From Avena insularis (taxonomy: Eukaryota; Streptophyta; Magnoliopsida; Poales; Poaceae), in the NCBI GenBank assembly GCA_023614405.1, contig CM042689.1, positions 274,977,533 through 275,041,532 of the forward strand: 64,000 nt of DNA, given 5' to 3'. Positions 49,101-59,200 of the stretch are shown in pieces (the stretch's first letter is position 1; each line of letters begins with the position of its first letter). A program made the position numbers and the translations under genes. Below the pieces are notes generated by a model, which saw only the letters and a program-made list of their open reading frames with translations, was not told the origin of the DNA and did no database searches.

Positions 49101-49668
49101 CGCCGACCAGGTCAAATCTTGAAGCTTATGGTGCCGCAGTTCCTAAGCTCCTCCTTACTATGTCCGGCTTCACGTTTGACGGTGAAGAAGTACATGAACA
49201 AGTCTAACCTAGGCCTAATCCCTAGGTAACCCTCGCAAAGTGCCGCGAAGTTGCTAAGCACTAAGATGCTATTGGGGGAGAGGTTATGGGGTTGGACCTT
49301 GTAGTGGTTCAAGAAGGAGAGGAAGAAGTGGGAAATGGGATGGGAAACGCCACGTACTAGCTGAGCCTTGAGGTACACCTTTTCTCCGGTTTGGGGAGAA
49401 GGTGTCACCTCGCTGGCCGGGCGCCTGTAGCAAGCCCCTCTCCATTGGATGTCGCGGTCGGTGATGTCCGAGCCGCGCAGCGCCTTATGCGTAGTCCGGC
49501 CTCCTCCAGTGGTTCCAGCGCCGCCAAATTGTGGTCGCCGCCTGTGGACTCGATCACCGCCGTTGCGGGGATGACCAAGCCCTCTGGGGGCACGACGACG
49601 GAGCTCGTCGGCTTCGCCGCGGCTTTGCTTGACGCCGCCATCGACGGGGAGGTGCTGCTACTAGCCAT
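46115..49668 (-). pseudogene. Antisense spliced gene of element T, PF04195-like (putative gypsy type transposon)
   Basis: A multi-exon gene opposite to gag-pol. It starts at the ATG at 49668-49666 with an Ala/Ser-rich N-terminus. The conserved domain follows at 49408-48740 (HYKVQPHNLSPNSILVLSNF, CEGYLGIRPRLDLF, WQRTYFYGPDLPL) and matches what I know of PF04195. Supported introns, all GT...AG on the minus strand: 48559-48650, 48245-48317, 47226-47712 and 46633-46713; a further one lies near 47020-47105. The later exons encode a Lys-rich linker, a long coiled coil (46714-47225, heptad-like ILKKEREEILKMHEDSMKAL), and an acidic C-terminus ending KSPAPKE. Frameshifts near 49400 and 48850 and a TGA at 49109-49111 break it. 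The function of this family is unknown. Confidence 0.82.
47226..47712 (-). repeat. Intron holding five polypurine-tract-like tandem repeats
   Basis: The intron has a GTAAGT donor (47712-47707) and a strong pyrimidine tract before the acceptor CCACAG (47231-47226). Between 47302 and 47669, five units with spacing about 93, 90, 86 and 85 bases each carry (T/C)(C/T)GGGGGCTA(C/T)(A/G)G on the plus strand, near copies of the true polypurine tract TCTCCGGGGGCTAC at 50255-50268. The units also share AGCATCTAGTCGGA and TTTCTTTAAGC-like text. Confidence 0.85.
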
Positions 49669-49810
49669 GGAGTGATGGACGAGTGCGACTGACACAGATG
49701 GAAACTAGGGTTTTCGAGGTTTCTCGCGGAGAGCTCGAGGAGGCGTGCGGCTGGAGGAAGAAGACGGCGCGAGAAGAATGGGGTAAAAAGTGGAAAATTC
49801 CCCACGGTTA

Positions 49811-49819
49811 CTATTTATC
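49811..49819 (-). promoter_or_regulatory. TATA-like box of the antisense gene
   Basis: GATAAATAG on the minus strand, about 143 bases upstream of the ATG at 49668. The distance and the GC-rich downstream leader fit a plant core promoter. No other support. Confidence 0.45.
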
Positions 49820-50253
49820 ATCCTCGGCGTCAAGATTCGTGCAGCTAATCGGACGGTTGCCGTGTAGACGACGTGTTCGCGAACGTGCGCGGAAATTTCG
49901 CCACGTCTCCAACCGCCGCCGCCAACGGTTCATATTGCTCACGCGGGAAAATCGGATATGATTGCGTTCTCTGCATGTGTGAGCTACGAGGCGTCGCTGA
50001 CCTAAGCCTACGTCGTCCTAGATGACACGGGTAGATGAGCCGTCACATTGAAGATTCTGGCATGGACGGATTTACTCCGACTATGAAAGAGTATGATGGA
50101 AGATTCAGCATTTCTCTAGCTTACAAATCAAAGACGGAGAAAACCTTACAGGGTTCTTTTGGGAGGACTACAAGATGTTGCTTGACGGTCTGCCGACATC
50201 CATCTAGACGGAGCATTCCACGTGAAGAGGCAAGACGGCGCAAGATCTCGGAG

Positions 50254-50268
50254 TTCTCCGGGGGCTAC
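50254..50268 (+). other. Polypurine tract of element T
   Basis: TTCTCCGGGGGCTAC directly before the TGTTGGGG start of the 3' LTR, the expected plus-strand primer site. Confidence 0.85.
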
Positions 50269-50795
50269 TGTTGGGGATATGCTATATGGGTATCCTTATA
50301 GCATGTCTCTTATCCGGCTAACCCGGGTGACCCATAGTCGGTAGCATGGCCTATGGCCTGCTGGGCGGCCCAGTTAGGTGGATCCAGAAGGGAGGCCCAT
50401 GCCGGATAAAGGAAGGCTACGGTGGAGTCACCAACGTACCCGGAGCCTTGGAGTGCAAGATACACAAGACTAGTAATAGACGGTGTAGGACTCTGTAACC
50501 TGTCCGGCTAGCACTTTTCCCTGTAACCCTAGGACCGGGCGACTATATAAGTCGGGCCTATGGGAGCCTTTAGGGAATCGATTCATACAACCTCGCATAG
50601 CGAACCTATCTCTATAACTCGGCGTATTGCCCTTATAGTGGTTTATAGCAGGAGTAGGATTCCGCCACCGTTGTGGGATCTGAACCTGGGTAAGCTGTGT
50701 TACCTCGTACCCGTCAACCGTCCGCCTTACCCCACGTCTCTAAACACGCACTGTAAGGACCCCTCCATGGCGTACTCGTCGGCAATACCACAACA
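50269..50795 (+). repeat. 3' LTR of element T
   Basis: 527 bases, TGTTGGGGATATGC...ACCACAACA, with a TATA box at 50543-50551. It differs from the 5' LTR by many substitutions and small gaps, so T is an older insertion than G. The duplicated target GGTGT follows. Confidence 0.93.
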
Positions 50796-51041
50796 GGTGT
50801 GGCCCCCCAGGCCTCCACTCCGTCTCATCTTCTAGCTCCGTGGATCTTTTGGTGAAACAGAATTTTTGGCATATTTTTCGGGATTTTTCCTGATAGTTGA
50901 TTTTCTGCACAAAAACTAGACACCAAGGTAATTCTGCTAAAAATAGCGTCAGTCCGTGTTAGTCGTATCCAAATCACACAAGTTTAGAGGAGAAATAATA
51001 GCAAAAGTGTTTGGAAAAGTAGATATGTTTTGGACGTATAA

Positions 51042-51058
51042 ACTCCCCCCAAGCTTAG
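51042..51058 (-). other. Polypurine tract of element V
   Basis: On the plus strand ACTCCCCCCAAGCTTAG; on the minus strand CTAAGCTTGGGGGGAGT, directly before the LTR start. The 16 bases CTCCCCCCAAGCTTAG recur exactly at 53191-53206. Confidence 0.82.
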
Positions 51059-52904
51059 CTTATTGCTTGTCCTCAAGCAATTTAGTTGAAAACTGAGTGC
51101 GATAAAAGAACTTTCACGAACACATTTGCTTCATATGATGTATATATTCTTAGCACTGGAGTAGATACTTAAACTATTCATAATAAGAAGTATGCAACAA
51201 AGTCTACTCAATAGTCATTGTAAGCTATGAAGAGAAACCAACTCAATAATAATAAGTAGCATGAAACATAAACATAAACAACATTGCAATGCTCATAATA
51301 AGGTATGATAGAGTGGTATCTCTCTTGCCTTTGTTTGTAGAGCACAATATAAATGCCAAGGCACCTCTGAAGTTCACATGAAGACTAGAAATAAAGATAT
51401 CAGAGATACAAGCATCAAAGTCATAACATAATTAACCAAGTTTTGAGACAAACACAAGAATGACAACTATGCTCTCAAGAGGGTGCTCATAGAATAAGTG
51501 GTGACTCAACAAGGGAGTCAAAAAGGTTGTGAAAGGTTTGAAAGGCTTCCTAATGTCGAAAGGAAGGTACTCATTAGCTTTGAGCTCTCATTGCCCCTAT
51601 CATAGGCATCTTCATATGGTTAAGATGAAAGTGAGGTCCAGTATGAGTTATATGCTTGATAGACAATAAACTAGAAATCCCATGTCCCTTGAGTACGAGG
51701 GCCTCTCCGCAAGCTACTCAACTTTGGGTACCTGCAAGTTCTTCTCATTGTACATATATGCATATCATAGAGAACCACCAATGGGGTACCCCTTGCACAT
51801 GATACAGGGGCTATCCCGTGATCAAAATGACAAGGCAAGCAGACAATGAGCATCTCAGCGATCTTTTTATTTACTATGTGCATAGCTTTTTATTGAGGAT
51901 GCTTCACATAATGGTCATTATGGTGATGCTGCAAGTTTCCACCATGATTAGGCATGGCTTAGGCTAGCGGCCCAGGCATTTCTCTAACACATATATATAC
52001 TCCATGAACTCACAAGCTCCCCTATTATTTCACACCGATGACATCCACACACAAAAGAGCAAGGTATCAACTGGATATGTATCCATAAGTGTTAAAAGCG
52101 TTCCTCGTGACAGCACGGTTCTGCTAACTCCTAGCCTATAATTTGCAAGCATATAACTTTCATGGACAGGTCACAATGGTTCAGGAATATTAAGTGCAAG
52201 GAATAAAGTGTGCCATCAAGTTCGTGAGAGCTTTACTAACTAACTTTCTCAAAACAGACAAACATTTTATCTGGAAGAAAACAAGGCATATTGAATATGC
52301 ACTGAAATAGCAAATGATGCTAATAGGTAGGTATGGTGGAAACTGTTGGCAATATTGGTTTTAGGGAGTTGCAAACACAAGTAGAGCTCATACTCAGTGC
52401 AAGTGAAGGCTAGAAATAGAGAGGGAGTGACAAACGAGAGAGCAATGACTGTCATAATCATGTTTGCAACAAAAAGGACTAATTATGGCATGAAAGTGAT
52501 ATAATAACTCTGAGGGAAAATAAATCATCGAGGCTTACTGACTATTGTTTAGTCATATGCATGCGTGAGCATGTGCCAAGTCGATTCACATGAAACTTAC
52601 AGAGGAGGATACCACAATATCATAACAAAATATGAATAAAGCAATGCAAGCAAACATTCATATGACATGCTACAAACTATTAGCAAGCTGGAGATAATCA
52701 CAGACAAGCAAGAACTACTAAGCATCCATCAGTAACATACACCTTACATGAACAGACTAATCATGCTCACTATGATGAGTATACGTACAAAAATGAAAAC
52801 AAATAGAGTTCGTTACCAGCCTCTTACCACACCTCGAGTTGTCTTAATCTTCATTACTGCCCTTTACTTGTGTGACTTGAATAATAACATGAAACCAAAA
52901 TCCA
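51059..52904 (-). other. Non-coding 3' region of element V
   Basis: No supported gene. It is homologous in reverse complement to 9373-12156 of element Y, for example the block CTATGATATGCATATATG...AAGAACTTGC around 51735-51770. Both copies lie between the last ORF and the polypurine tract, so it is a conserved long 3' untranslated region of the Athila-type family. Confidence 0.75.
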
Positions 52905-54377
52905 CTAAGGACGGCTGAACCCTGCAAAGAAGAATAACAAATATTTTTGGTGTTTTCGATTTTTCAAAGCAAGCAAACAAAGCAAAAACAAAGAAAAATC
53001 TTTTTGGATTTTTTCTTTAAGGCAAACCAAAGCTAAAAAGCAACGAAACAAACCAAGAGAAACAACGAAAATATTTTTGGTATTTTTAATTTTTGAGAAA
53101 GCAGAAACAAAAAACCAAAAAGAAAGCGAAACAATAGATATACAAAGAACCGACGAACATGATATATAGATGAGTGTGGTGTCGGTATACCTCCCCCCAA
53201 GCTTAGGCTTTTGGCCTAAGTGGGGCTCAATAGCGCGGGTAGTAACCCCAAGCTGGGAATGATCATAGTCTGGCGCTTGTGAAGAAGAAGAAGAAGACGC
53301 ACCCCAATCAAATGAGGGCTGCTGGTATGAGGACTCTCCCAAGTTGGAGGGCTGAACCGAATCATCTTCGGCATCCTCTCCAACATTCTCCTCTTGATGG
53401 GAGAGATCCGCCAAATATGTGTCCAACTCCTCCTCCGTGAGCGACCATCCTTGCCTGTTATCAAAATTAAACAAAGCAGGTGCAGGCAAATAAACTATTT
53501 TCTTAGTCCTACCCCCTCTCCATCTTCGTTGGGAAAAAGATAGTTCATACGGTAAACTTCTCACAGTATCCCCCAAGGAAACAAAACCATGTCGAATCAT
53601 GGATTCAAGATCAAGCCTCTCTAAGGGGAACCGATAATCTGAATGGTGAGGCTCTAAACCATGGAAAGCTAGCAACCTAGAAGCAATGAGACCTACACAA
53701 ATTCCACCCTTCTCGCGGTTGGTGGTGAGACGGCAAGCTATCAAAGCACCTAGGTTATAAGATCTAGTCATATTCAAAGCAGTTGCGATAAAAGCTAGAT
53801 CAAAAGAAGATAACTTTCTAGCAATCTTTCTAGCAAGAACACACTTGGTAATGAAGTAGGAAAAATATCTAATGGATGGGAACTGAATGTTCCGAATTCT
53901 ACCACTTTCCTTTGAGAAGTCGAAACCTTGGCAAATCTCAGCATATAAATCCATAAGTGACTTGGGCCTCTCCTTGATCTTCTCACAAGATCCCCACTGA
54001 GGTACTCTAATTGCTGCACAGAAATCAGCAAAAGGCAGGTTGACAGCTATATTGTATATTTTATAATGGACCATGGGATTAGATGAAGACCAAGTAAACC
54101 GGAAGTCCTGCACAATATCCATGGTTATCTTAACATATTCAAGCGTTTCACCTTCAACAAGGTGTTCCAACCCTGCATTGGTAATCATAGTTCGGAAATC
54201 CTGGAAGATTCCCGCAGTTCTCATAAATTCATGGCATGGATATATGGAAGGAAAGACTCCTTCCTCAAAATGAACTTTCATTGGCTCAGGCAACACCAAG
54301 TCATATTGACTTAGTGGGTATGCACTCATCTTCTTTTCTAAAATTTTTGGACAAACATCAAGCCAAGTGATTTCCAA
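52905..54377 (-). CDS. Athila-type ORF downstream of pol (envelope-position protein, function unknown)
   Basis: An open frame of 490 codons. The conserved part (residues about 1-330) matches the Athila-type plant retrotransposon ORF as I know it: EGVFPSIYPCHEFMRTAG, YKIYNIAVNLPFADFCAAIRVPQWG, IRYFSYFITKCVLARK, NREKGGICVGLIASRLLAFH. An acidic, Ser-rich part follows (about 335-385). Near residue 390 the reading crosses a second copy of the polypurine tract, and the last 90 residues are hydrophobic. This tail may be read-through of former non-coding sequence; the ancestral stop probably lay near 53200. Starts are possible at residue 1 or at the methionine at residue 18. The position after the missing polymerase is that of env-like genes in Athila, but an envelope role is not shown. 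Confidence 0.65.
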   Translation of the reverse strand: MEITWLDVCPKILEKKMSAYPLSQYDLVLPEPMKVHFEEGVFPSIYPCHEFMRTAGIFQDFRTMITNAGLEHLVEGETLEYVKITMDIVQDFRFTWSSSNPMVHYKIYNIAVNLPFADFCAAIRVPQWGSCEKIKERPKSLMDLYAEICQGFDFSKESGRIRNIQFPSIRYFSYFITKCVLARKIARKLSSFDLAFIATALNMTRSYNLGALIACRLTTNREKGGICVGLIASRLLAFHGLEPHHSDYRFPLERLDLESMIRHGFVSLGDTVRSLPYELSFSQRRWRGGRTKKIVYLPAPALFNFDNRQGWSLTEEELDTYLADLSHQEENVGEDAEDDSVQPSNLGESSYQQPSFDWGASSSSSSQAPDYDHSQLGVTTRAIEPHLGQKPKLGGRYTDTTLIYISCSSVLCISIVSLSFWFFVSAFSKIKNTKNIFVVSLGLFRCFLALVCLKEKIQKDFSLFLLCLLALKNRKHQKYLLFFFAGFSRP

Positions 54378-55186
54378 GTTGATAAATTATGAGAAACTAC
54401 TATAGGAACTTGCTAGAGGGCTACAAATGCATCAAAATAAAATCCCTAAGCATAGAACAATCATGCAAGCTCACATAACCTGTTACCTATAGCAGCAAAA
54501 TACTCAAGATACAATCTACCAATCACAAATCTAATTGGACAAGCGGAGGAGGCACATACCAAGGAGCAATCCCTCCAAAAATCAGCAGCAAAGATGGGCT
54601 GATCAAGAAGATAAAAAATCACGAGCAAGAACAGCAGGAACTCGAGCTTGAGCAAGTTTTCTGGTGTTTTTTGGGAGAGAGAAAGAATAAGGCTGGGAGG
54701 AGGCACCTTGGAGGGGCCCAGGTGGGCCACACCCCACCTAGGCGTGACCTAGGGTGTGCCCGCGCCCACCAGGGGTGTGGTGGACTGGGGTGGCCCCCTG
54801 GGTCACTCCAGGTGTCCCTCTGCCCCTTTTTTCGAGGAAAAAATTATTTTGAATTTTCTGGGATTTTTCGGGAAACTTTATTTTTGGCCAATTTTCAGGG
54901 TATGAAAATTGATTTTCTCGCAGAAACAGTTTTTTTAGAAGAAGCAAAAGCAAACCAAAAAACGAACTACAGAAGTTCTAAGACACTCTAACAAGCAAAC
55001 AACTAGCAAAACCAAAGCTAACAAGAGAAAAGGCAAATACTAGGAAGGAGAAAAGTAAAAATGAGCAAATATAACCACAGTGAAAGCATTGCTTTGTTCA
55101 TTAAAATCCTTTTGTTAACAAGGTTGATCAATTCTTGTTACCAAAACAATCTTATATGAAACAAAACTTTGCATTCCATAAGGTGA
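54378..55186 (-). other. Spacer of element V with LTR-like promoter block and leader
   Basis: No gene. On the minus strand, 54960-54700 resembles the U3 part of the V LTR: the runs GAAAAATCCC/GAAAATTCAAAAT-type, then a GC-rich stretch with repeated GGTGGGC and CACCCCT, as at 50801-50960 and 37640-37733. It is followed by a CT-rich leader (TTATTCTTTCTCTCTCCC) and likely splice signals (GGTATGTGCC) before the ORF. 54961-55186 is A-rich and without features. This is where reverse transcriptase and integrase would be in a full element. Confidence 0.5.
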
Positions 55187-56245
55187 TTATGTTACCTCAA
55201 ACTTGATAGCAATGGTCCCAATCATAATAGTTTCAAAATTTTCTTGTGGAATGGGACAATATATTTCTCCAACCTTGATTCTCTCAATATTTTCAATGGA
55301 ATTCAGGCAATATCTCTTATCAACCTTCTTGGGGAAATAAACAGTATGCTCTTTGTCATTAATATTGAATGTTACTTTTCCTTGATTATAATTCCTGACA
55401 ACACCGACAGTATTAAGAAAAGGTCTCCCAAGAATAATAGGCATATTATCATCTTCAGGTATTTCAAGCACAACAAAATCAGTTAAAACCAAGCAATTAT
55501 GAGCCACTTGAAAAAGAACATCCTCACATATACCAACAGGAATAGTAGTTGACTTATCAGCCATTTACAAAGATATATCAGTTGGTATCAAATTTTCTAG
55601 CTAGAGTCTCTTATAGAGAGAAAAAGTCATAACACTTACTCTAGCTCCCAAATCACATAAATCAGTTCTAACATAATTATTCTTAATAGAGCAAGGAATA
55701 ATCGGTATACCTGGATCACCAAAAGTTTCTTTGGAACCTTACCATTGAAGGAATAATTAGCAAGCAAAGTATAAATTTCCTCATTAGGAATCTTCCTTTT
55801 ATTAGAGACAATATCCTTCATATACTTTGAATAAGGAGGCAATTTGATAGCATCAGCCAAAGGAATTTGCAAAAATAAAGGTTTCATCCACTCACAAAAC
55901 TTGTTGTAGTGCTCTTCCTCCTTTGACTTTTGTTTCTTACCTGGAAAAGGCATAGGTTTCTGCACCCAAGGTTCTCTCTCTTTACCATGTTTATTAGCAA
56001 TAATATTATCCTTAGTGTACCTGGTGTTCTTAGTGTGCTTCTCAGGTTCTTCCTCAACTTCCTCCTTATCATGAGCATCATTTTTATCACCACTTTCAGT
56101 TTCAGCATCAGAGACAGATATACTATTAGTATCTACAGCAGGTTCAAGTGGTTCCTCAACTATTTTATGCTTCTTTTTCTTTCTCTTACGAGGACTACCA
56201 CTACTTTCACCTTGTTGAGAATCCTGCCCAATTCTTTTAGGGTGT
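55187..56245 (-). pseudogene. End of gag and Athila-type protease of element V (broken)
   Basis: Right to left on the minus strand: a Lys/Glu-rich linker (56245-56000), HYNKFCEWMKPLFLQIPLADAI and KYMKDIVSNKRKIP (about 55905-55790), then a frameshift near 55740. The protease active-site region reads LCDLGARVSVM at about 55640-55672, where the family usually has Ser after DLGA. After another break, 55564-55187 encodes DKSTTIPVGICEDVLFQV and DNMPIILGRPFLNTVG, the second half of the protease. The chain ends at 55187 without reverse transcriptase. Element G is inserted just upstream at 56246. Confidence 0.78.
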
Positions 56246-59200
56246 TGTCACATCCCAAGATTTTCCAAATCTTGTTATGTGAAAAATAAATGAATAAAAT
56301 AAAACTTTGCTGATTTTCAGGGTGAGAAGAAACTATTGATTCCAATTGGAAACCTTCAAACCTATTTGATCAAACAAATCCTAAAGGGATTTGAAAAGAT
56401 AAACAATTAATAAAGAAAATATTAAATATGTGAAATTACTATTTTTGGATCTTTTAGTAAAAAGATTTAGTTTTCAAATGAAAAGGTAAAAATATAAATA
56501 AGGATTATTGTATAGAGCCAAATTAAATCTTGGCCAAACTTTTGAATTAAAATATTCCTATTTGATAAAAGAGTAAAGGTTTATTTAAATAAAATAATGA
56601 GGATTTATTAATATCCCATTTTATTAAAGTAAGGACTTTTCCCATTTTAATTAAACACTAAAACTTGTTATTTTATTTTAAATGAGTTTTCCAAGTGTTT
56701 TATATTTTCAAATAAAACTTACTGAAATGATTTTGGGATTATGTAAGTTTCAAATGGAGTTTTAATAATCAAATCCTATTTGAATTAATAACTAAGAACT
56801 ATTTTATTTAATTATTAAATAGATCCTAAAAGAATAAAAATATTATTTTATTCTGGGACTTGGAATTATGTTGTTAAACAGAACTAAACTCAATACAAAG
56901 TTTGGTGGAAGTTTGATTTGAATGTTTGAATTGTTTGGTTGAATTTCAAAACAGGAAAATCAAATAGAAAAAGAAAAGTTTACTGTATAAGAAAAAAATG
57001 AATCGAGCTCAGCCTAACTCGTCTGGCCCAACAGCCCAGCTCCAGCCCAACTTTCCCCCTCCGCGCGCGAATCGTTTTCCACTCAGACACACACCCACTC
57101 AGCGACTGACAGACGGACCCCACCGCGCCCTTCTCTCCTTCACTGACAGGCATGTCCCACTGCCACCTCACCGTCGTCTTCAACCCCCAAACCACGCCAT
57201 TCGCTGCCAGCATCACGGTGATCAATTCGTTATTGCTGCTTTAACTCCCCCGCGACCACGCTGCATAAACGCCTCCTCCTCTCTCTCATTTCCCTGCATA
57301 GCTCCTCCTCTCTAGGCTGCCCCATTCGCCCCACATCGCCATCGCTCCGACGAGCTTCTCCGGTGGAATTTCGCGCCGCCCACCGCCTCACCTTTCCGAG
57401 CTTGCGAGCTTGTTCTCGACCAGCGCGCACTGCTGCCTCCTGCTCGCCTTTCGCCCAGAGTGTCGGCAAGGACAAGCTCAACTCGCCGCCGCCGTCTGTC
57501 TCGCCTTCGACGAGCTTTCCTGGGTGAACCACAACGTCGCCCCCGTCATCAAACAGAACCACCTGCCGCTCGCAGCTACTCCGAGGAGGAATTGCCGCCG
57601 TCCCTGAGCGCCCCTTGCCAAGCCGACCACGCGTTGAGCATCACCTCGACCTCGCGAGCATGGTGAGCACCCCCGTTTCCTTCTTTGCTTCCTGTAGCCG
57701 CCGCAACGCCACCGTCTGACCACAAGACCGCCACCGCCGCCGCCAAAGACCGCCTGCCTATGGCTGGTGTCGTTGTCAGGCGATTAAGATCTCGCGATCG
57801 CGATTAGATCTAATCAAGAGTACGCGCCCATCTGAGCCACGCGTTCTAAGTTAGATCCTACGGTCCAGCGAGCTCGATCCGCCCGAAGCGGTACCGGCCA
57901 ATGAGATTGAGCCGCGTGGCACTAGTTCTGTTTAAAACAAAATTTTGAATCTGATTAAGTTGCAAACTTGTAAATTCCATAACTTTCAAACCACACGTCC
58001 AAATTTTGCAAATTTTATATCAATGGATTCAGAAAAACAAGCCCTAGCCAACCATGCACTTTGTTTAGTAAAAAGCTTCTGATAAATTGGTTGAATTTGC
58101 AGAAACTTGTGTAGGCTTGTTTTGAATATAAAAATTGTTCTAATTATGTTTTTGAGTTGAAATCTTTGCAAAATGGTTTGTTGTGAACTTACTGGCCCTA
58201 GGAACCAACTTATGGATTTAAAAATGTATTTTGTGAAGATTAGGATTGAATAATTGAATTAGCTCATTTCTAGTCAAATAAAAATATTGATTTTGATATG
58301 GAAATGATTTTGAGAAAAACCTTTGGAAAATGTGTTGATTCAAACCTACTGACCCTAAACACCAAGTTTTGAGAATTAACAACTTATTTGGTGAACAACA
58401 TAAAATTGTTGCTTTGCTAAAAACATTTTCCACCACATGAAATAATGATTAGATTTAAAAATTGTTTATAGATAAAACCCTTTTGCAAATGGGTTTGACA
58501 CTTTATAAAAAGACCACTTTAAACCTTACAATGTTTAGAGCCTAGTAGAAAACACCTTTGCAAATAAAACTATCTTTTGCATGCTTGCATGCATGACTTT
58601 GTTTCTATTATTTTATGTGTGATAGATTGTTTGAATAATGGTTGGAATGCTAGTTGAATCTATGTTTGCTTGATTGATTTGTAGTGAAGTAAGAGGAGTG
58701 TGATATTAGCAAGATCAATAAGTGAACCAACATTCCCTACCAAAAAGGCAAGTGACACTAACATCCAAGTCCTACTATTTTCATTACACTTAGTGGATTT
58801 TGAAACATGCATGATAAGGACTACTATATTTTGCTATGCTAAATCCTAATAGGATACCCTTATACATTCCTTAGTGAAAACAATGTAGTTGTATTAAGCT
58901 TAGCCCTGCTATATATATTAAGATGAGATACATGTTGAGATTATATGAGGTTGGGAAAAGACTTGTGTTTTATATAATAAAACAAGTACTCAATGAACCA
59001 CCTGGGTGGACAAGGATACTCAAGTTTTGGACAAGGTGGCAACAAAAGGAACCATGTTTATATGGCAATCTCTTTTTGTATGTGCACTAAAAGAAAACCA
59101 CCCAGGGACTTAGAGATTGGACATGTTTCTCGTACAGTGGCTTCCGTGTACAGCCACATGCTAAATGGGCACTGGCTTAGTCAACTACATAGTGGAAGAC

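Larger units (their letters stand above)
37734..50795 (+). mobile_element. Complete Tat-lineage Ty3-gypsy element T, 13.06 kb, TSD GGTGT
   Basis: LTRs at 37734-38232 and 50269-50795 with ends TGTTGGGGATAT and ACCACAACA, and perfect 5-base duplications GGTGT at 37729-37733 and 50796-50800. Inside: a primer site, an extra 5' ORF, gag, protease, reverse transcriptase, two RNase H domains, integrase, then a spliced antisense gene before the polypurine tract. Two RNase H domains and an antisense gene behind integrase are marks of the Tat lineage (Grande, RIRE2, Ogre group). The main sense frame stays open from about 39450 to 43548 except for five stop codons, so decay is moderate. Confidence 0.93.
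36594..51041 (-). repeat. 3' LTR of element V, split by element T
   Basis: Two parts, 36594-37733 and 50801-51041, total 1381 bases. On the minus strand it should start TGATACGTCC, but reads TTATACGTCC (one change), and it ends GGGTCATCA. The part at 36750-36840 is a loose run of CAA/CAG/GTA triplets. The GC-rich part where T landed (37640-37733 with 50801-50830) corresponds to the U3 promoter region. Confidence 0.82.
36594..56245 (-). mobile_element. Athila-type Ty3-gypsy element V, 3' part, polymerase missing
   Basis: Read on the minus strand, from right to left: the end of gag and a protease (56245-55187), a spacer with a promoter-like block, an Athila-type ORF (54377-52905), a non-coding 3' region, a polypurine tract (51057-51042) and the 3' LTR. 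Only about 800 bases separate protease and ORF, so reverse transcriptase, RNase H and integrase are absent. Element T interrupts the LTR, and element G is inserted at 56246, cutting off the 5' end. Confidence 0.8.

Noticed and set aside
52905..54377. Calling the V ORF an envelope gene
   Set aside because: Only its position and a doubtful hydrophobic tail suggest this; no signal peptide or cleavage motif is visible, so it is listed as function unknown.
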